A DNA stretch of 64,000 nucleotides from Marinomonas sp. IMCC 4694 (GCF_008122525.1 NZ_VSRV01000001.1:806001-870000), one strand, 5' to 3'. Positions 53,315 to 62,949 are shown, counted from the first letter of the stretch. Program-made: numbers and translations. The notes: generated from the sequence alone by a model not told the origin.

Positions 53315-53342
53315 TTGATTTATTTATTATTGAATGTATGAT
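53315..53342 (+). promoter_or_regulatory. sigma-70 promoter of the cas8f-cas5f-cas7f-cas6f operon
   Basis: TTGATT (53315-53320, 4/6), 16-bp spacer, TATGAT (53337-53342, 5/6). It would give a leader of about 170 nt before cas8f. ATGTGTGAAAA directly downstream (53341-53351) recurs in the CRISPR leader at 57507-57517. Confidence 0.6.
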
Positions 53343-53521
53343 GTGTGAAAAGTAACCAATAAAAACTTTATTGCATTGCTAGTAAAACACCTTTTGAGAA
53401 AGGAATAGTCAGATTAGTGACTTGGTGAAAACAGAGAAGTGATTTTTATTTCAGAAAAAGGTCTTCAATTGCAGCGTATAGCAGCTAAAAAAGTTGTGTA
53501 AATGGGAAAAGGGAGAAAATA

Positions 53522-54814
53522 ATGGATCAAAGTATCTCGGCTTTCTTTGAAGAAAGAAAAGCGGCTTGGTTAAAGAAAAACCTAAGTGCATCTATGTCAG
53601 AACTGGAAGTCACCGAAAAAGAGCAAGAATGTGAGAGCGTGTTTGCGCTAAAAAACTGGTTGCCGAATGCAGCAAAAAGAGCAGGGCAAATGTCTATCTC
53701 GACTCATCCCAGTAAGTTTAGTCATCCAAGTACTGGAGTAGGTGAGAAGAATAAGAAGAATTATACGTTTGTGACTCCTATAATTTTTTATGGGCGAAAG
53801 AAGAGTGATGGTTTTTTGCGAACAGGCAATGTTGCCGTAGCGGCGGATGCACTGGGTAATGCCGCCGCCCTTGACGTGTACAAATTCCTGACCCTGATTA
53901 CGGACGATGGACAAAGCGTATTGCAACACTTGGAACAAGACTCTGAATTAGCGCAAGTCTTACTCACCTTCCCGAATGCCGATGAAGAACACAGTTATCA
54001 GACAGTAAAACAAGGCTTTTTAGCCATGTCGGCAAACGATGATGAGGTGATTACCAACTCCAAAATTAAACAAGTGTATTTTCCTATTGCCAAGCAACAT
54101 GGCGAAACAACCTATCATCAACTATCGCTACTCACGGCATCGGGGATTATTTTCGAACTGCGTCAACGCCTCGACAAGATGCGCTTTGGCGAAGAAATAA
54201 AACGTGCCCGAGACAAGAGAAAATCCAATGAATACCACAACGGTTTCCGTGAAATATACGATTTAACCACTATCGGATATGGCGGTACCAAGCCACGAAA
54301 TATCAGCGTATTGAATAACCAAAATGGGGGCAAAGCCCACCTTTTAATGAGCGTACCACCCGCGTTAAAAAACCGCGATACGCACTTCCCTAAAGTCGAT
54401 TTTTTCCAACAAAGCGTGCATTACTTCCAATGCAGAGCGTTATTTCATCAGCTGCATACGCTCTATAAACGAGACGATAATAACATGCACATTCGGGCAG
54501 ATAGAGACGAGCTATACCAGCAGATCATTGATCATCTTATTGAAAAAATGTGGCAGGTACGAGCCGTTGCCTCAGAGCAATACATAGACAGCGCCAGTCA
54601 ATTATCCAAAGCGCAGACAACATGGCTATGCCCACAAGGTGAAACCTTAAGAGAAATGTCAGACGATTGGCTAGATGAAATTATTCAATCGATCACCACT
54701 TTTGTATTTTATGGTTACGAAAAAGTATTAGGTAAAAAAGCCATCAAGTTAGGTCTTGCAGAGCGTAAGCATATGGAAAAAATAGCGGAAGAAAACAAGG
54801 GGGCACTGCGATGA
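53522..54814 (+). CDS. csy1: Csy1/Cas8f, large subunit of the type I-F effector
   Basis: 430 residues. It recognises the PAM and holds the crRNA handle with Csy2. Recognised from ISAFFEERKAAWLKKNLSAS, FALKNWLPNAAKRAGQMSIS, THPSKFSHPS and GYGGTKPRNISVLNNQNGGK, which are characteristic of Csy1. GGGAG precedes the ATG. ATGA overlap with csy2. Confidence 0.95.
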   Translation: MDQSISAFFEERKAAWLKKNLSASMSELEVTEKEQECESVFALKNWLPNAAKRAGQMSISTHPSKFSHPSTGVGEKNKKNYTFVTPIIFYGRKKSDGFLRTGNVAVAADALGNAAALDVYKFLTLITDDGQSVLQHLEQDSELAQVLLTFPNADEEHSYQTVKQGFLAMSANDDEVITNSKIKQVYFPIAKQHGETTYHQLSLLTASGIIFELRQRLDKMRFGEEIKRARDKRKSNEYHNGFREIYDLTTIGYGGTKPRNISVLNNQNGGKAHLLMSVPPALKNRDTHFPKVDFFQQSVHYFQCRALFHQLHTLYKRDDNNMHIRADRDELYQQIIDHLIEKMWQVRAVASEQYIDSASQLSKAQTTWLCPQGETLREMSDDWLDEIIQSITTFVFYGYEKVLGKKAIKLGLAERKHMEKIAEENKGALR

Positions 54815-55776
54815 GTGGTGAAATTAAGAAACTATTAATTATCCCGCACTTGCGTGTTCATAACGCCAATGCCTTATCTAGCCCATTTACCATTGGTTTT
54901 CCTGCCATGACAGCATGGCTTGGGGCGGTTCATGCATTACAGCGAAAGCTCAATGCTAAAAACATTCCCGCTGACTTTATAGCGACAGGTGTTGTTTGCC
55001 ATGATCTTAATTTGCAAACCCATAAAGGGAGCAATGACTTTGTTCATTCTATCGTTGGTACTGGGAACCCACTGGATAAAACAGGCGCAAGATCGTCTTT
55101 CATCGAAGAAGCTCGCTGCCACCTTGATGTTAGCTTGGTGATTCAGTTCGACAAAATCACCCTAGATGAGCAAGAAGGCTTACTTTTTTCTGTCACACAG
55201 TTACTTAATTCCCACATGAAAATCGCAGGCGGTGATATACAAGGTTTCAAAGCACCGTTTTGCCTTGTCTGTGAAGAAGGCAAAGAGGACGACATGAACA
55301 AAGTAAAGCGCGCCTTAATGCCAGGGTATGTTTTGATCGAACGACGAGAACTCATGGTGGACGCCATGGAAAGCGGCGCTGATGCCATTGAAGCACTCAT
55401 TGATTATCTAGCGATTCACCATACTTGTGATCGACTTATCGACGAAGAAGAAAATGAAACCATAGAATGGCGTAGACATCGAAAGCTTGTTAACGATAAA
55501 CCCGCTGGCTGGCTCGTTCCCATCGCCACAGGGTTCCATGCTATCAGTGACGTTGGGGAGGCAAAAAATCAACGAGACCCAGACGTGCCACATCGCTTCG
55601 CAGAAAGTATAGTGACATTAGGTGAGTTCAAAATGCCCCATCGGCTCAAAAGAATAGAAGACATGTTATGGCGTTACCACACAGAGGGTGATGTATACCT
55701 TTGTCATCAAGCGTCTCATGCGCACTTAGCATCGGCCACAACGGTTACCGATGAAGACGACGAATCAGAATTCTGA
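54811..55776 (+). CDS. csy2: Csy2/Cas5f
   Basis: 321 residues. RAMP-fold subunit capping the crRNA 5' handle. Start KKLLIIPHLRVHNANALSSP, then FTIGFPAMTAWLGAVHALQR, typical of Csy2; C-terminal GWLVPIATGFHAISDVGEA and a helix near FKMPHRLKRIEDMLWRYH. Overlaps csy1 by 4 bp and lies 30 bp before csy3. Confidence 0.95.
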   Translation: MSGEIKKLLIIPHLRVHNANALSSPFTIGFPAMTAWLGAVHALQRKLNAKNIPADFIATGVVCHDLNLQTHKGSNDFVHSIVGTGNPLDKTGARSSFIEEARCHLDVSLVIQFDKITLDEQEGLLFSVTQLLNSHMKIAGGDIQGFKAPFCLVCEEGKEDDMNKVKRALMPGYVLIERRELMVDAMESGADAIEALIDYLAIHHTCDRLIDEEENETIEWRRHRKLVNDKPAGWLVPIATGFHAISDVGEAKNQRDPDVPHRFAESIVTLGEFKMPHRLKRIEDMLWRYHTEGDVYLCHQASHAHLASATTVTDEDDESEF

Positions 55777-55806
55777 TTAATTAAACCACTAAAAAGGATA
55801 TTTATT

Positions 55807-56847
55807 ATGGCTAAAAATGACACAGCTTCCGTATTGGCATTTGAGAAAAAATTGGTACTAAGCGATGGCTATATGTATGGCACAACGTGGGCGGATCGCA
55901 GCAAAATCTCGCCTCTAGCATTAAAAGAAAAATCCGTACGTGGCACCATTTCAAATCGTTTTAAAAACACTGATAAGGTCGCTTTTGCAAAAGACCCAGC
56001 TAAGTTGGATGCGAAGGTTGAAAGTGCCAACTTACAACGAGTCGACGCTTGTTCGCTCGACCTAAATCAAGACACCTTGAATTTACAATTTACTGTCAAA
56101 GTACTCGGTGGCATTTCCAAACCATCGGCTTGTAACAACGCAAATTTTAAGAAAAGTTACAGTGAAGCGGCTAAGGCTTATGTAGAAAAGCACGGATTCA
56201 CCGAGTTGGCTCATCGTTATGCTACCAACATTGCCAATGCGCGTTTCTTATGGCGTAACCGCGTTGGTGCAGAAAAAATTGAAGTGCATGTAACCGCGAA
56301 AAATAGCGCTGTCAAAGAGTCATGGACATTTGATGCTACCCAGATTAGTACGCGCCACTTTGACACCCAAGATGCCAAAATTGACCAGCTTACTCACGTT
56401 ATTGCCAAAGCTTTGGCCAGCGAAGATGACTTTATTCTACTAGACATTAGCTGCTTTACATTAATGGGGCGTGCTCAAGAGGTGTATCCAAGTGAAGAGC
56501 TTGTCTTAGACAAGGGTAATGATAAAAACAAAAAGAGCAAAATTCTTTATCACGTGAATGATGTCGCCGCAATGCACTCACAAAAACTGGGTAATGCTTT
56601 GCGAACCATCGACACCTGGTACCCAGATTATAGTGATCCAGAGTTGTCTGTTGGCCCTATCGCTGTTGAACCTTACGGCGCCGTTACCAACCTTGGTAAA
56701 GCCTTCCGCACACCAAAAGACAAACAAGATTTTTATACCTTCTTTGATGGCTGGGCACGTGGAGAAACCTTAACTCGAGTTGAAGACGAACATTATGTTA
56801 TAGCGACGTTAGTTCGTGGTGGTGTCTTCGGAGAGAGTGATAAATAA
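55807..56847 (+). CDS. csy3: Csy3/Cas7f backbone subunit
   Basis: 346 residues. Six copies form the helical backbone along the spacer in a standard Csy complex; fewer would be needed on the 14-nt mini-guide. Signature sequence: VLAFEKKLVLSDGYMYGTTW, RGTISNRFK, RYATNIANARFLWRNRVGAE and YGAVTNLGKAFRTPKDKQDF. Well preserved throughout. Confidence 0.96.
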   Translation: MAKNDTASVLAFEKKLVLSDGYMYGTTWADRSKISPLALKEKSVRGTISNRFKNTDKVAFAKDPAKLDAKVESANLQRVDACSLDLNQDTLNLQFTVKVLGGISKPSACNNANFKKSYSEAAKAYVEKHGFTELAHRYATNIANARFLWRNRVGAEKIEVHVTAKNSAVKESWTFDATQISTRHFDTQDAKIDQLTHVIAKALASEDDFILLDISCFTLMGRAQEVYPSEELVLDKGNDKNKKSKILYHVNDVAAMHSQKLGNALRTIDTWYPDYSDPELSVGPIAVEPYGAVTNLGKAFRTPKDKQDFYTFFDGWARGETLTRVEDEHYVIATLVRGGVFGESDK

Positions 56848-56857
56848 GGAGAAGGTT

Positions 56858-57457
56858 ATGAAGCACTATATAGACATAACCTTATTACCGAGTGAAGATA
56901 TTGGCGTTCACTTTTTGTGGTCAAAGCTCATGATGCAAGTCCACCTTGCTCTTGTAGAATCTCAAGATGACAACCAGCAAGTGCCTGTCGCAGTGAGTTT
57001 TCCTAAATACCAAGCTAAGTCACAAGACAAAGTCGGTTTTATTGGAAATAAACTAAGACTGTTTGCAAATGATAAAAGCGATTTAGAACACTTGAATCTT
57101 GGAAAATGGTTAAATCGTCTTGATGACTACGTGCATATAAAAAACATAGCAGACGTTCCGAATGAGGTACTTGGCTATGAATCGTTTAATCGCCGGCGTA
57201 AATCGGGTTCGCCGGATAAACACATAAAGCGACGTATGAAGCGTCATGATGAAACAGTAGAGCAAGCAACCGCATTTTTTAAAGGGTACAGCATGGCTAA
57301 AGAAGATAAAGCGTTGCCCTTTATTCGAATGAAAAGCTTACATAGTGATAATGAGTTCTGCATGAGCATTACCCGAAAAGAGACTGTACCGTCGAGTAAT
57401 AGCGTTAAATTCAATACGTATGGATTAAGTGCAAAAGGTGCTTTACCTAAGTTTTAA
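56858..57457 (+). CDS. cas6f: Csy4/Cas6f crRNA endoribonuclease
   Basis: 199 residues. Cleaves at the 3' base of the repeat stem and stays bound. KHYIDITLLPSEDIGVHFLW with the catalytic-type His near residue 30 (AKM-like VHFLWSKLMMQVH), and the arginine-rich helix FNRRRKSGSPDKHIKRRMKR that reads the hairpin. The ATG at 56858 with AAGGAG upstream is chosen; a longer frame overlapping csy3 is unlikely. Confidence 0.95.
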   Translation: MKHYIDITLLPSEDIGVHFLWSKLMMQVHLALVESQDDNQQVPVAVSFPKYQAKSQDKVGFIGNKLRLFANDKSDLEHLNLGKWLNRLDDYVHIKNIADVPNEVLGYESFNRRRKSGSPDKHIKRRMKRHDETVEQATAFFKGYSMAKEDKALPFIRMKSLHSDNEFCMSITRKETVPSSNSVKFNTYGLSAKGALPKF

Positions 57458-57587
57458 TGAATAAAAATAGCCCTTTAAAAATATCCATGTAAAACAATGA
57501 GTTGCAATGTGTGAAAATTATATAGGTAAAATAATCAAATTTTATCTAACTGCATGTTGTAACTCATTTTTTTGTCATTAAAATACT
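57458..57587 (+). promoter_or_regulatory. CRISPR leader
   Basis: 130 bp, very A/T-rich, between cas6f and the first repeat. It carries an IHF-like AATCAAATTTTAT (57534-57546, imperfect) and ATGTGTGAAAA shared with the cas8f promoter region. Repeat drift at the opposite end of the array agrees with this being the leader side. Confidence 0.8.
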
Positions 57588-60500
57588 CTTCACCGCCGAA
57601 CAGGCGGCTTAGAAAATTGCGGGTTGAATTTAAACCTTTCAAGGAAGCTTCACCGCCGAACAGGCGGCTTAGAAAAGTACGTCCCCCCGACAACGCCAAC
57701 ACCTCCACTTCACCGCCGAACAGGCGGCTTAGAAAATCAACCGTGATAGCAAAAGAACCATCCGAAACTTCACCGCCGAACAGGCGGCTTAGAAAAAAAC
57801 ATTGATCACTGTCGAGCGGTGGCACTGCTTCACCGCCGAACAGGCGGCTTAGAAAATAGCAATGTGTTTGCCTAGCATGGCAGTGGACTTCACCGCCGAA
57901 CAGGCGGCTTAGAAAAAACTAACTTTACCAGCACCTTTGCACAGCCACTTCACCGCCGAACAGGCGGCTTAGAAATAATTTAGTCGCCACCTCTGCCACG
58001 TCCTCACCTTCACCGCCGAACAGGCGGCTTAGAAATTAGAGCGGCCATCTTGAATCAACCGTTCAATCTTCACCGCCGAACAGGCGGCTTAGAAAAGTAA
58101 TAAAACTATCATCAATATAAGCAATCTCTTCACCGCCGAACAGGCGGCTTAGAAAAGTTAGCACCACGCTTACCACGCTTACCACGCCTTCACCGCCGAA
58201 CAGGCGGCTTAGAAAATGTTTAGTACTCCAGCACAAAGTGCCCTGTTCTTCACCGCCGAACAGGCGGCTTAGAAATTGGTGAACGTTTGCTTTTTTGGTG
58301 GAACGTACTTCACCGCCGAACAGGCGGCTTAGAAAAAGTAGCAACATTGGCCGAGCGATTAACAGCTCTTCACCGCCGAACAGGCGGCTTAGAAAAGAAG
58401 ATCAACCAACCTACACCCTAGACGATGCTTCACCGCCGAACAGGCGGCTTAGAAAGTGACGTGTTGATCTCACAGTTATCAGAGGCACTTCACCGCCGAA
58501 CAGGCGGCTTAGAAAAGTGAGCATGATGGTCGTCACCACATTAAGCACTTCACCGCCGAACAGGCGGCTTAGAAAACGCGTCGGATTTTAGGCGGTAGGT
58601 CCCGTGCCTTCACCGCCGAACAGGCGGCTTAGAAATTCAACGGCTAGGGGTATTTCTGCGCACCATTCTTCACCGCCGAACAGGCGGCTTAGAAATGAAC
58701 TAGATGCTATTGTAAAACTCGTACTGTCTTCACCGCCGAACAGGCGGCTTAGAAATTGCTCATCCTTGTACAGCTTGGTACACACTCCTTCACCGCCGAA
58801 CAGGCGGCTTAGAAATAATCAAAGAAACAGACAGTGATCAAATAAAACTTCACCGCCGAACAGGCGGCTTAGAAAATTCGCGGTAGCAGCCCAGTGGTTA
58901 CACTCCTCTTCACCGCCGAACAGGCGGCTTAGAAATACAGCATTAACCGTTATACCATGAGTGTGATCTTCACCGCCGAACAGGCGGCTTAGAAAATCAG
59001 CAGTAGCAGCCCATTGGTTACACTCCGCTTCACCGCCGAACAGGCGGCTTAGAAACCAAGAGTCTCACTTCTCAATTGCTCTAAAATCTTCACCGCCGAA
59101 CAGGCGGCTTAGAAAGATAGGTGTGTATTATGAAACTCTTTGTATACCTTCACCGCCGAACAGGCGGCTTAGAAAGCTTTGCAAATCACTAAAAAGGTGT
59201 TGTTATGCTTCACCGCCGAACAGGCGGCTTAGAAATGCAACGCTATTCAGCGCCGAGAAGTGCGACGCTTCACCGCCGAACAGGCGGCTTAGAAAATTGT
59301 TCGTAAAGCGCTCTTTGCTCATCCAAGCTTCACCGCCGAACAGGCGGCTTAGAAACATTGGGCCAGCGCGGTTCCGTTGGTTGGAAACTTCACCGCCGAA
59401 CAGGCGGCTTAGAAAGATTGCGCGCCATAGCTGCCATTTTCGTGAATCTTCACCGCCGAACAGGCGGCTTAGAAAAGGTAGGTAGACCAGGTAGGTTGAT
59501 CGGGTAGCTTAACCGCCGAACAGGCGGCTTAGAAAGTCTAACGTTGAACTGGCATTAGCAGCAAATCCTTCACCGCCGAACAGGCGGCTTAGAAAGTATA
59601 CTGGTTTGATCGCAGTATCGCTGACAGCTTCACCGCCGAACAGGCGGCTTAGAAAGTTCAGCGAGTCACGTATATAATCACGAAAAACTTCACCGCCGAA
59701 CAGGCGGCTTAGAAACACCACATAAAATTGTTTCTAAATCACGTTACCTTCACCGCCGAACAGGCGGCTTAGAAATTGACTGCTGAAACCCGAAAATTGC
59801 ACACTAACTTCACCGCCGAACAGGCGGCTTAGAAAACATCGGAAGAGCCAGAGTCACTATTGGTGTCCTTCACCGCCGAACAGGCGGCTTAGAAATCCAT
59901 TCGATGTAGATGAAGATGTGTTCGAAGCTTCACCGCCGAACAGGCGGCTTAGAAAGTCTAGGCCCTTTGGCCCATAGCTGTAGGCGACTTCACCGCCGAA
60001 CAGGCGGCTTAGAAAACTTATGTGATGCTGACTTGCTCAGTGCTGACCTTCACCGCCGAACAGGCGGCTTAGAAAGTGACACCCAAGCAAAACCAAAATC
60101 GCAAGAACTTCACCGCCGAACAGGCGGCTTAGAAAAATATGAGAGTGCCCTACGTAACGTCACTTACCTTCACCGCCGAACAGGCGGCTTAGAAATATAA
60201 AGCCGCACTTCGCACCGCCAACCTTGACTTCACCGCCGAACAGGCGGCTTAGAAAGTGGTGGCAACTGGAACAACGCGTCCAATGCTCTTCACCGCCGAA
60301 CAGGCGGCTTAGAAATACTCAAAAGATGCGGCGGGCAACCAGTCTGTCTTCACCGCCGAACAGGCGGCTTAGAAATTACACCGCTGTAATTGGGTTAACT
60401 TGCTGGACTTCACCGCCGAACAGGCGGCTTAGAAATTTTGGGAAAACGGGCGTTGTTCTATACCCAACTTCACCGCCGAACAGGCGGCTTAGAAAATGTT

Positions 60501-60736
60501 GATGCACCTCGTCACATTAGCGCAGATCTTCACCGCCGAACAGGCGGCTTAGAAACGTCGTCAAGATTGAACATTTTGGTGTATACCGCTTCACCGCCGA
60601 ACAGGCGGCTTAGAAATGTTTCAGAGCTTTAAACTCTGCGCTTATTTCCTTCACCGCCGAACAGGCAGCTTAGAAAAAGTAGGTGCGCCGAGATCAGCGA
60701 ACGCTTGACTTCACCGCCGAACAGGCGGCTTAGAAA
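57588..60736 (+). CRISPR. type I-F CRISPR array, 53 repeats, 52 spacers
   Basis: 28-bp repeats, starting CTTCACCGCC and ending GGCGGCTTAGAAA, form a CCGCC/GGCGG stem with a GAACA loop and a CTTAGAAA handle. Spacing is a strict 60 bp (32-bp spacers) from 57588 to 60555. One 33-bp spacer follows (60556-60588), then repeats at 60589, 60649 and 60709. Variant repeats: C to A at the fourth base of the repeat at 59508, and G to A in the 3' stem of the repeat at 60649. Transcription is rightward, same as the cas genes. Confidence 0.99.
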
Positions 60737-60746
60737 TTTTTAACCC

Positions 60747-60760
60747 CATCGAATTCGATG
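60747..60760. repeat. perfect 14-bp palindrome after the array
   Basis: CATCGAATTCGATG, 11 bp beyond the last repeat. It lies in the 129-bp stretch between array and transposase gene; role unknown. Confidence 0.6.
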
Positions 60761-60865
60761 TATTTAACGTTTTTTCGAGCTGCCACGGTTTTGTGAAGGA
60801 TTTTTTGTCGGGCTGAAGCCGTGACTACAAAACATTTAAAGATTAATCTTTTGCAGATACTCTGT

Positions 60866-61864
60866 TTAAGCGCAAGCTTTTTTATGTTCCTCGCTGAATA
60901 ATTTTGATGAATCAAAAGGCGTGTTTGATTTAAAACACGCCCAGACTCCAGTCAGCATTTTGCGCATTACGGCACACATAGCTTGGATCTTTTTCTTACC
61001 TCGCGCGATTAACGCTTGGTAAAACGCCTTTGCGTTTGGGTCATGACGAACAGCTGACATCGCTGGCATAAATAGCGCACAGCGTAGATAAGTGTTACCC
61101 GCTTTACTCAGCCTGCCTGGACGGTTGAGGCTGCTACCAGATTGGTTAAGCCGTACATCTAAACCAGCGTATCGACTAACCTGATTGGCCTTAAGTGTTT
61201 CTGGTAAAATAATCAGCTCTCCTAGCATGGCAATAGCCGAGACTTCTCCAATGCCCTTAGCCGCTAGAATATTATTAAATTGCTGCACTATTTCAGCATC
61301 GCTTTTAATCATTTCTAGAGCAGCCGTACGCAAACGCTGAATACGATTTTCTAAAGATGCAATACCCTCTTGCTCATCAAGAATAACTACGCAAGACGTT
61401 CCTTCATAAGATGTCATGGCATGTAAGCGGTTTTTTGCTTTAGTACAGTCACCTGTTAAACGATTGATTTGTCTTGATATATCTCGTAATTTTAGTTTGT
61501 CTTTATGAGGAGGTGTCCACTTTTCAGGTGTCATGCGTTGTGCATATTCCGCCAGCAAGGCAGCGTCAATACTATCTGTTTTACTGTGCGCTAACTTCAT
61601 CTGAGCAAAGTGATTAAAGCTCTTGGGATTAATCACACTAATAGATATTTTGGCATCATGAAGGGCAACGGCTAAATCTAAATAATAGATCCCTGTGGCC
61701 TCCATTACGATCAATTTCGGATGATGCTTTTGTAAGAATTCGATCAGTGTTGCTCTACCGCCAGGTGTTTGTTGAAACGTTTTTACGGAACTATTTTTAT
61801 CATTCTGACGTACGACAAGATCAACGGTTTTTGCCGCGATATCAATACCTACAAATGTACTCAT
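60866..61864 (-). CDS. IS110-family transposase (RuvC-like DEDD + Tnp_20)
   Basis: 332 residues. The N-terminal RuvC-like domain supplies acidic residues in STFVGIDIAAKTVDLVVRQ, LIVMEATGIYYLDLAVAL and KTDSIDAALLAEYAQRM. The C-terminal Tnp_20 domain has GIGEVSAIAMLGEL, the serine region LNQSGSSLNRPGRLSKAG and YLRCALFMPAMSAVRHDP. It is an RNA-guided recombinase class in which a bridge RNA from the element selects target and donor. Start at 61864 (MSTFVGID); an upstream extension to 61930 enters the non-coding end. Apparently intact. Confidence 0.94.
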   Translation of the reverse strand: MSTFVGIDIAAKTVDLVVRQNDKNSSVKTFQQTPGGRATLIEFLQKHHPKLIVMEATGIYYLDLAVALHDAKISISVINPKSFNHFAQMKLAHSKTDSIDAALLAEYAQRMTPEKWTPPHKDKLKLRDISRQINRLTGDCTKAKNRLHAMTSYEGTSCVVILDEQEGIASLENRIQRLRTAALEMIKSDAEIVQQFNNILAAKGIGEVSAIAMLGELIILPETLKANQVSRYAGLDVRLNQSGSSLNRPGRLSKAGNTYLRCALFMPAMSAVRHDPNAKAFYQALIARGKKKIQAMCAVMRKMLTGVWACFKSNTPFDSSKLFSEEHKKACA

Positions 61865-62109
61865 GGTTTGCGTACTCGTTAATTTAGTTAGATAATAATT
61901 ACCGGTCCCTGACCTCGTACTTTTTACCACTCAACCTTGTAATACGAAGTCACCTTTGGGTGCTTCTTGATACTCTTCGAGATGAGTAAATGAGGCGGGG
62001 GCCACTCTACAAACGAGGTCAGTAAACTGCCTCAAGGTCGGCACGGCCTCCCGATAATAACTAAAGAATACACCTCAATAGCCATTAAGATCATCATACA
62101 AGGTCGGCA
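61865..62109 (-). ncRNA. candidate IS110 bridge-RNA region
   Basis: About 245 bp upstream of the transposase, where IS110-group elements encode their bridge RNA. A 9-bp inverted repeat (TGACCTCGT 61910-61918, ACGAGGTCA 62013-62021) and several shorter self-complementary stretches suggest structure. The loops and guide bases were not defined; this is inference from family and position. Confidence 0.4.
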
Positions 62110-62125
62110 TTTATATTTTTGGTGA

Positions 62126-62824
62126 TTACACTAAGTCAAACAGTAGAGCTTTGACGTTTTGCTTGCTGATTCTTTCAAAGTTAATTTCTGATGTTTTTTC
62201 GATTTTTGCGCCGTCGCCAGGTTTAACGGTGATGCCATCGCCTAGGGACAGTTCGCCTTCGATTACATGGACGTAGTAATGGCGTTTGCTGTCGGCTTGC
62301 CATGTGGCTTGTTGCTGATCTTCTAGGATCAGTTGGATGAGTTGCATGTTTTGTTTAACGTGCAGTGTGCCATCTTTTCCATCAGGGGTGATGATGGTGG
62401 TGAAGCCTTGTGCTTGGCTAAATTCTTTCTGTTGGTAGCCCGGTTCTCCGCCCAGTGTATTTGGTTGAATCCAAATTTGTAGGAATTTCAGCATGTCTTT
62501 TTTAGAGGCATTGAATTCACTGTGGTAAACGCCTTTGCCTGCGGACATGAGTTGGTATTCTCCTGCGGGCAGTTCTTTTACGTTGCCTGCGCTGTCTTTA
62601 TGGGCGATGGTGCCTTCTAATACTAGGCTGAGTATTTCCATGTCTCTGTGGCCATGAGTTTCGAAACCTGCGCCGGGTGTGACGGTGTCATCATTGATGA
62701 CGCGCAGGTCTGAGAAGCCCATTTGCTGTGGGTCGTAGTAGCTGCCAAATGAAAAAGTATGATGGCTGTTTAACCAACCAAAGTTTGCGTGTCCACGGTC
62801 TTGGGCATTTCGTAGTGTAATCAT
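62126..62824 (-). CDS. pirin family protein (YhhW-like)
   Basis: 232-residue bicupin. Start MITLRNAQDRGHANFGWLNS, then HTFSFGSYYDPQQMGFSDLR; the metal-binding set includes HGHRDMEILSLVLEG and VYHSEFN. Family members include quercetinases and redox sensors. GGAGACAG precedes the ATG at 62824. Divergent from a LysR regulator that probably controls it. Confidence 0.93.
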   Translation of the reverse strand: MITLRNAQDRGHANFGWLNSHHTFSFGSYYDPQQMGFSDLRVINDDTVTPGAGFETHGHRDMEILSLVLEGTIAHKDSAGNVKELPAGEYQLMSAGKGVYHSEFNASKKDMLKFLQIWIQPNTLGGEPGYQQKEFSQAQGFTTIITPDGKDGTLHVKQNMQLIQLILEDQQQATWQADSKRHYYVHVIEGELSLGDGITVKPGDGAKIEKTSEINFERISKQNVKALLFDLV

Positions 62825-62949
62825 AGTCTGTCTCCTTAATGGGCTGTCGCCCTGTTTGACGGTATGAGCCAAGTGTAGTAGTTGCCAAAAAGAAAGAAAA
62901 TCGAAAGGTTTTGAGCTAGTATTTCAAAAAAATTGAACAAAGGTGTGGT

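Larger units (their letters stand above)
53152..53521. other. cas2-3/cas8f intergenic region
   Basis: 370 bp with no protein gene. In order it holds the minus-strand terminator, two CRISPR-repeat-like hairpins around a 14-nt spacer, a minus-strand promoter, a protospacer-like site, the plus-strand cas8f promoter and a ~170-nt 5' untranslated region of cas8f. Confidence 0.8.
60738..62109 (-). mobile_element. IS110-family insertion sequence (ends approximate)
   Basis: One transposase gene with about 130 bp on its 3' side and about 245 bp of non-coding DNA on its 5' side, between the CRISPR trailer and the pirin gene. IS110 elements lack terminal inverted repeats, so ends cannot be fixed by eye. 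CAAGGTCGGCA occurs twice (62033-62043 and 62099-62109), which may mark the left end region. Confidence 0.6.

Noticed and set aside
57487..57502. Second possible target of the mini-array guide in the CRISPR leader (CC then ATGTA)
   Set aside because: PAM and guide positions 1-5 match, but position 7 and positions 9-11 do not; a five-base seed match of this kind is expected by chance.
57572..60632. Open frames through the array translating as repeated SPPNRRLR or FLSRLFGGE motifs
   Set aside because: They arise because the 60-bp period is a multiple of three and the repeat lacks stops in some frames; the DNA is a CRISPR array, not a repeat protein.
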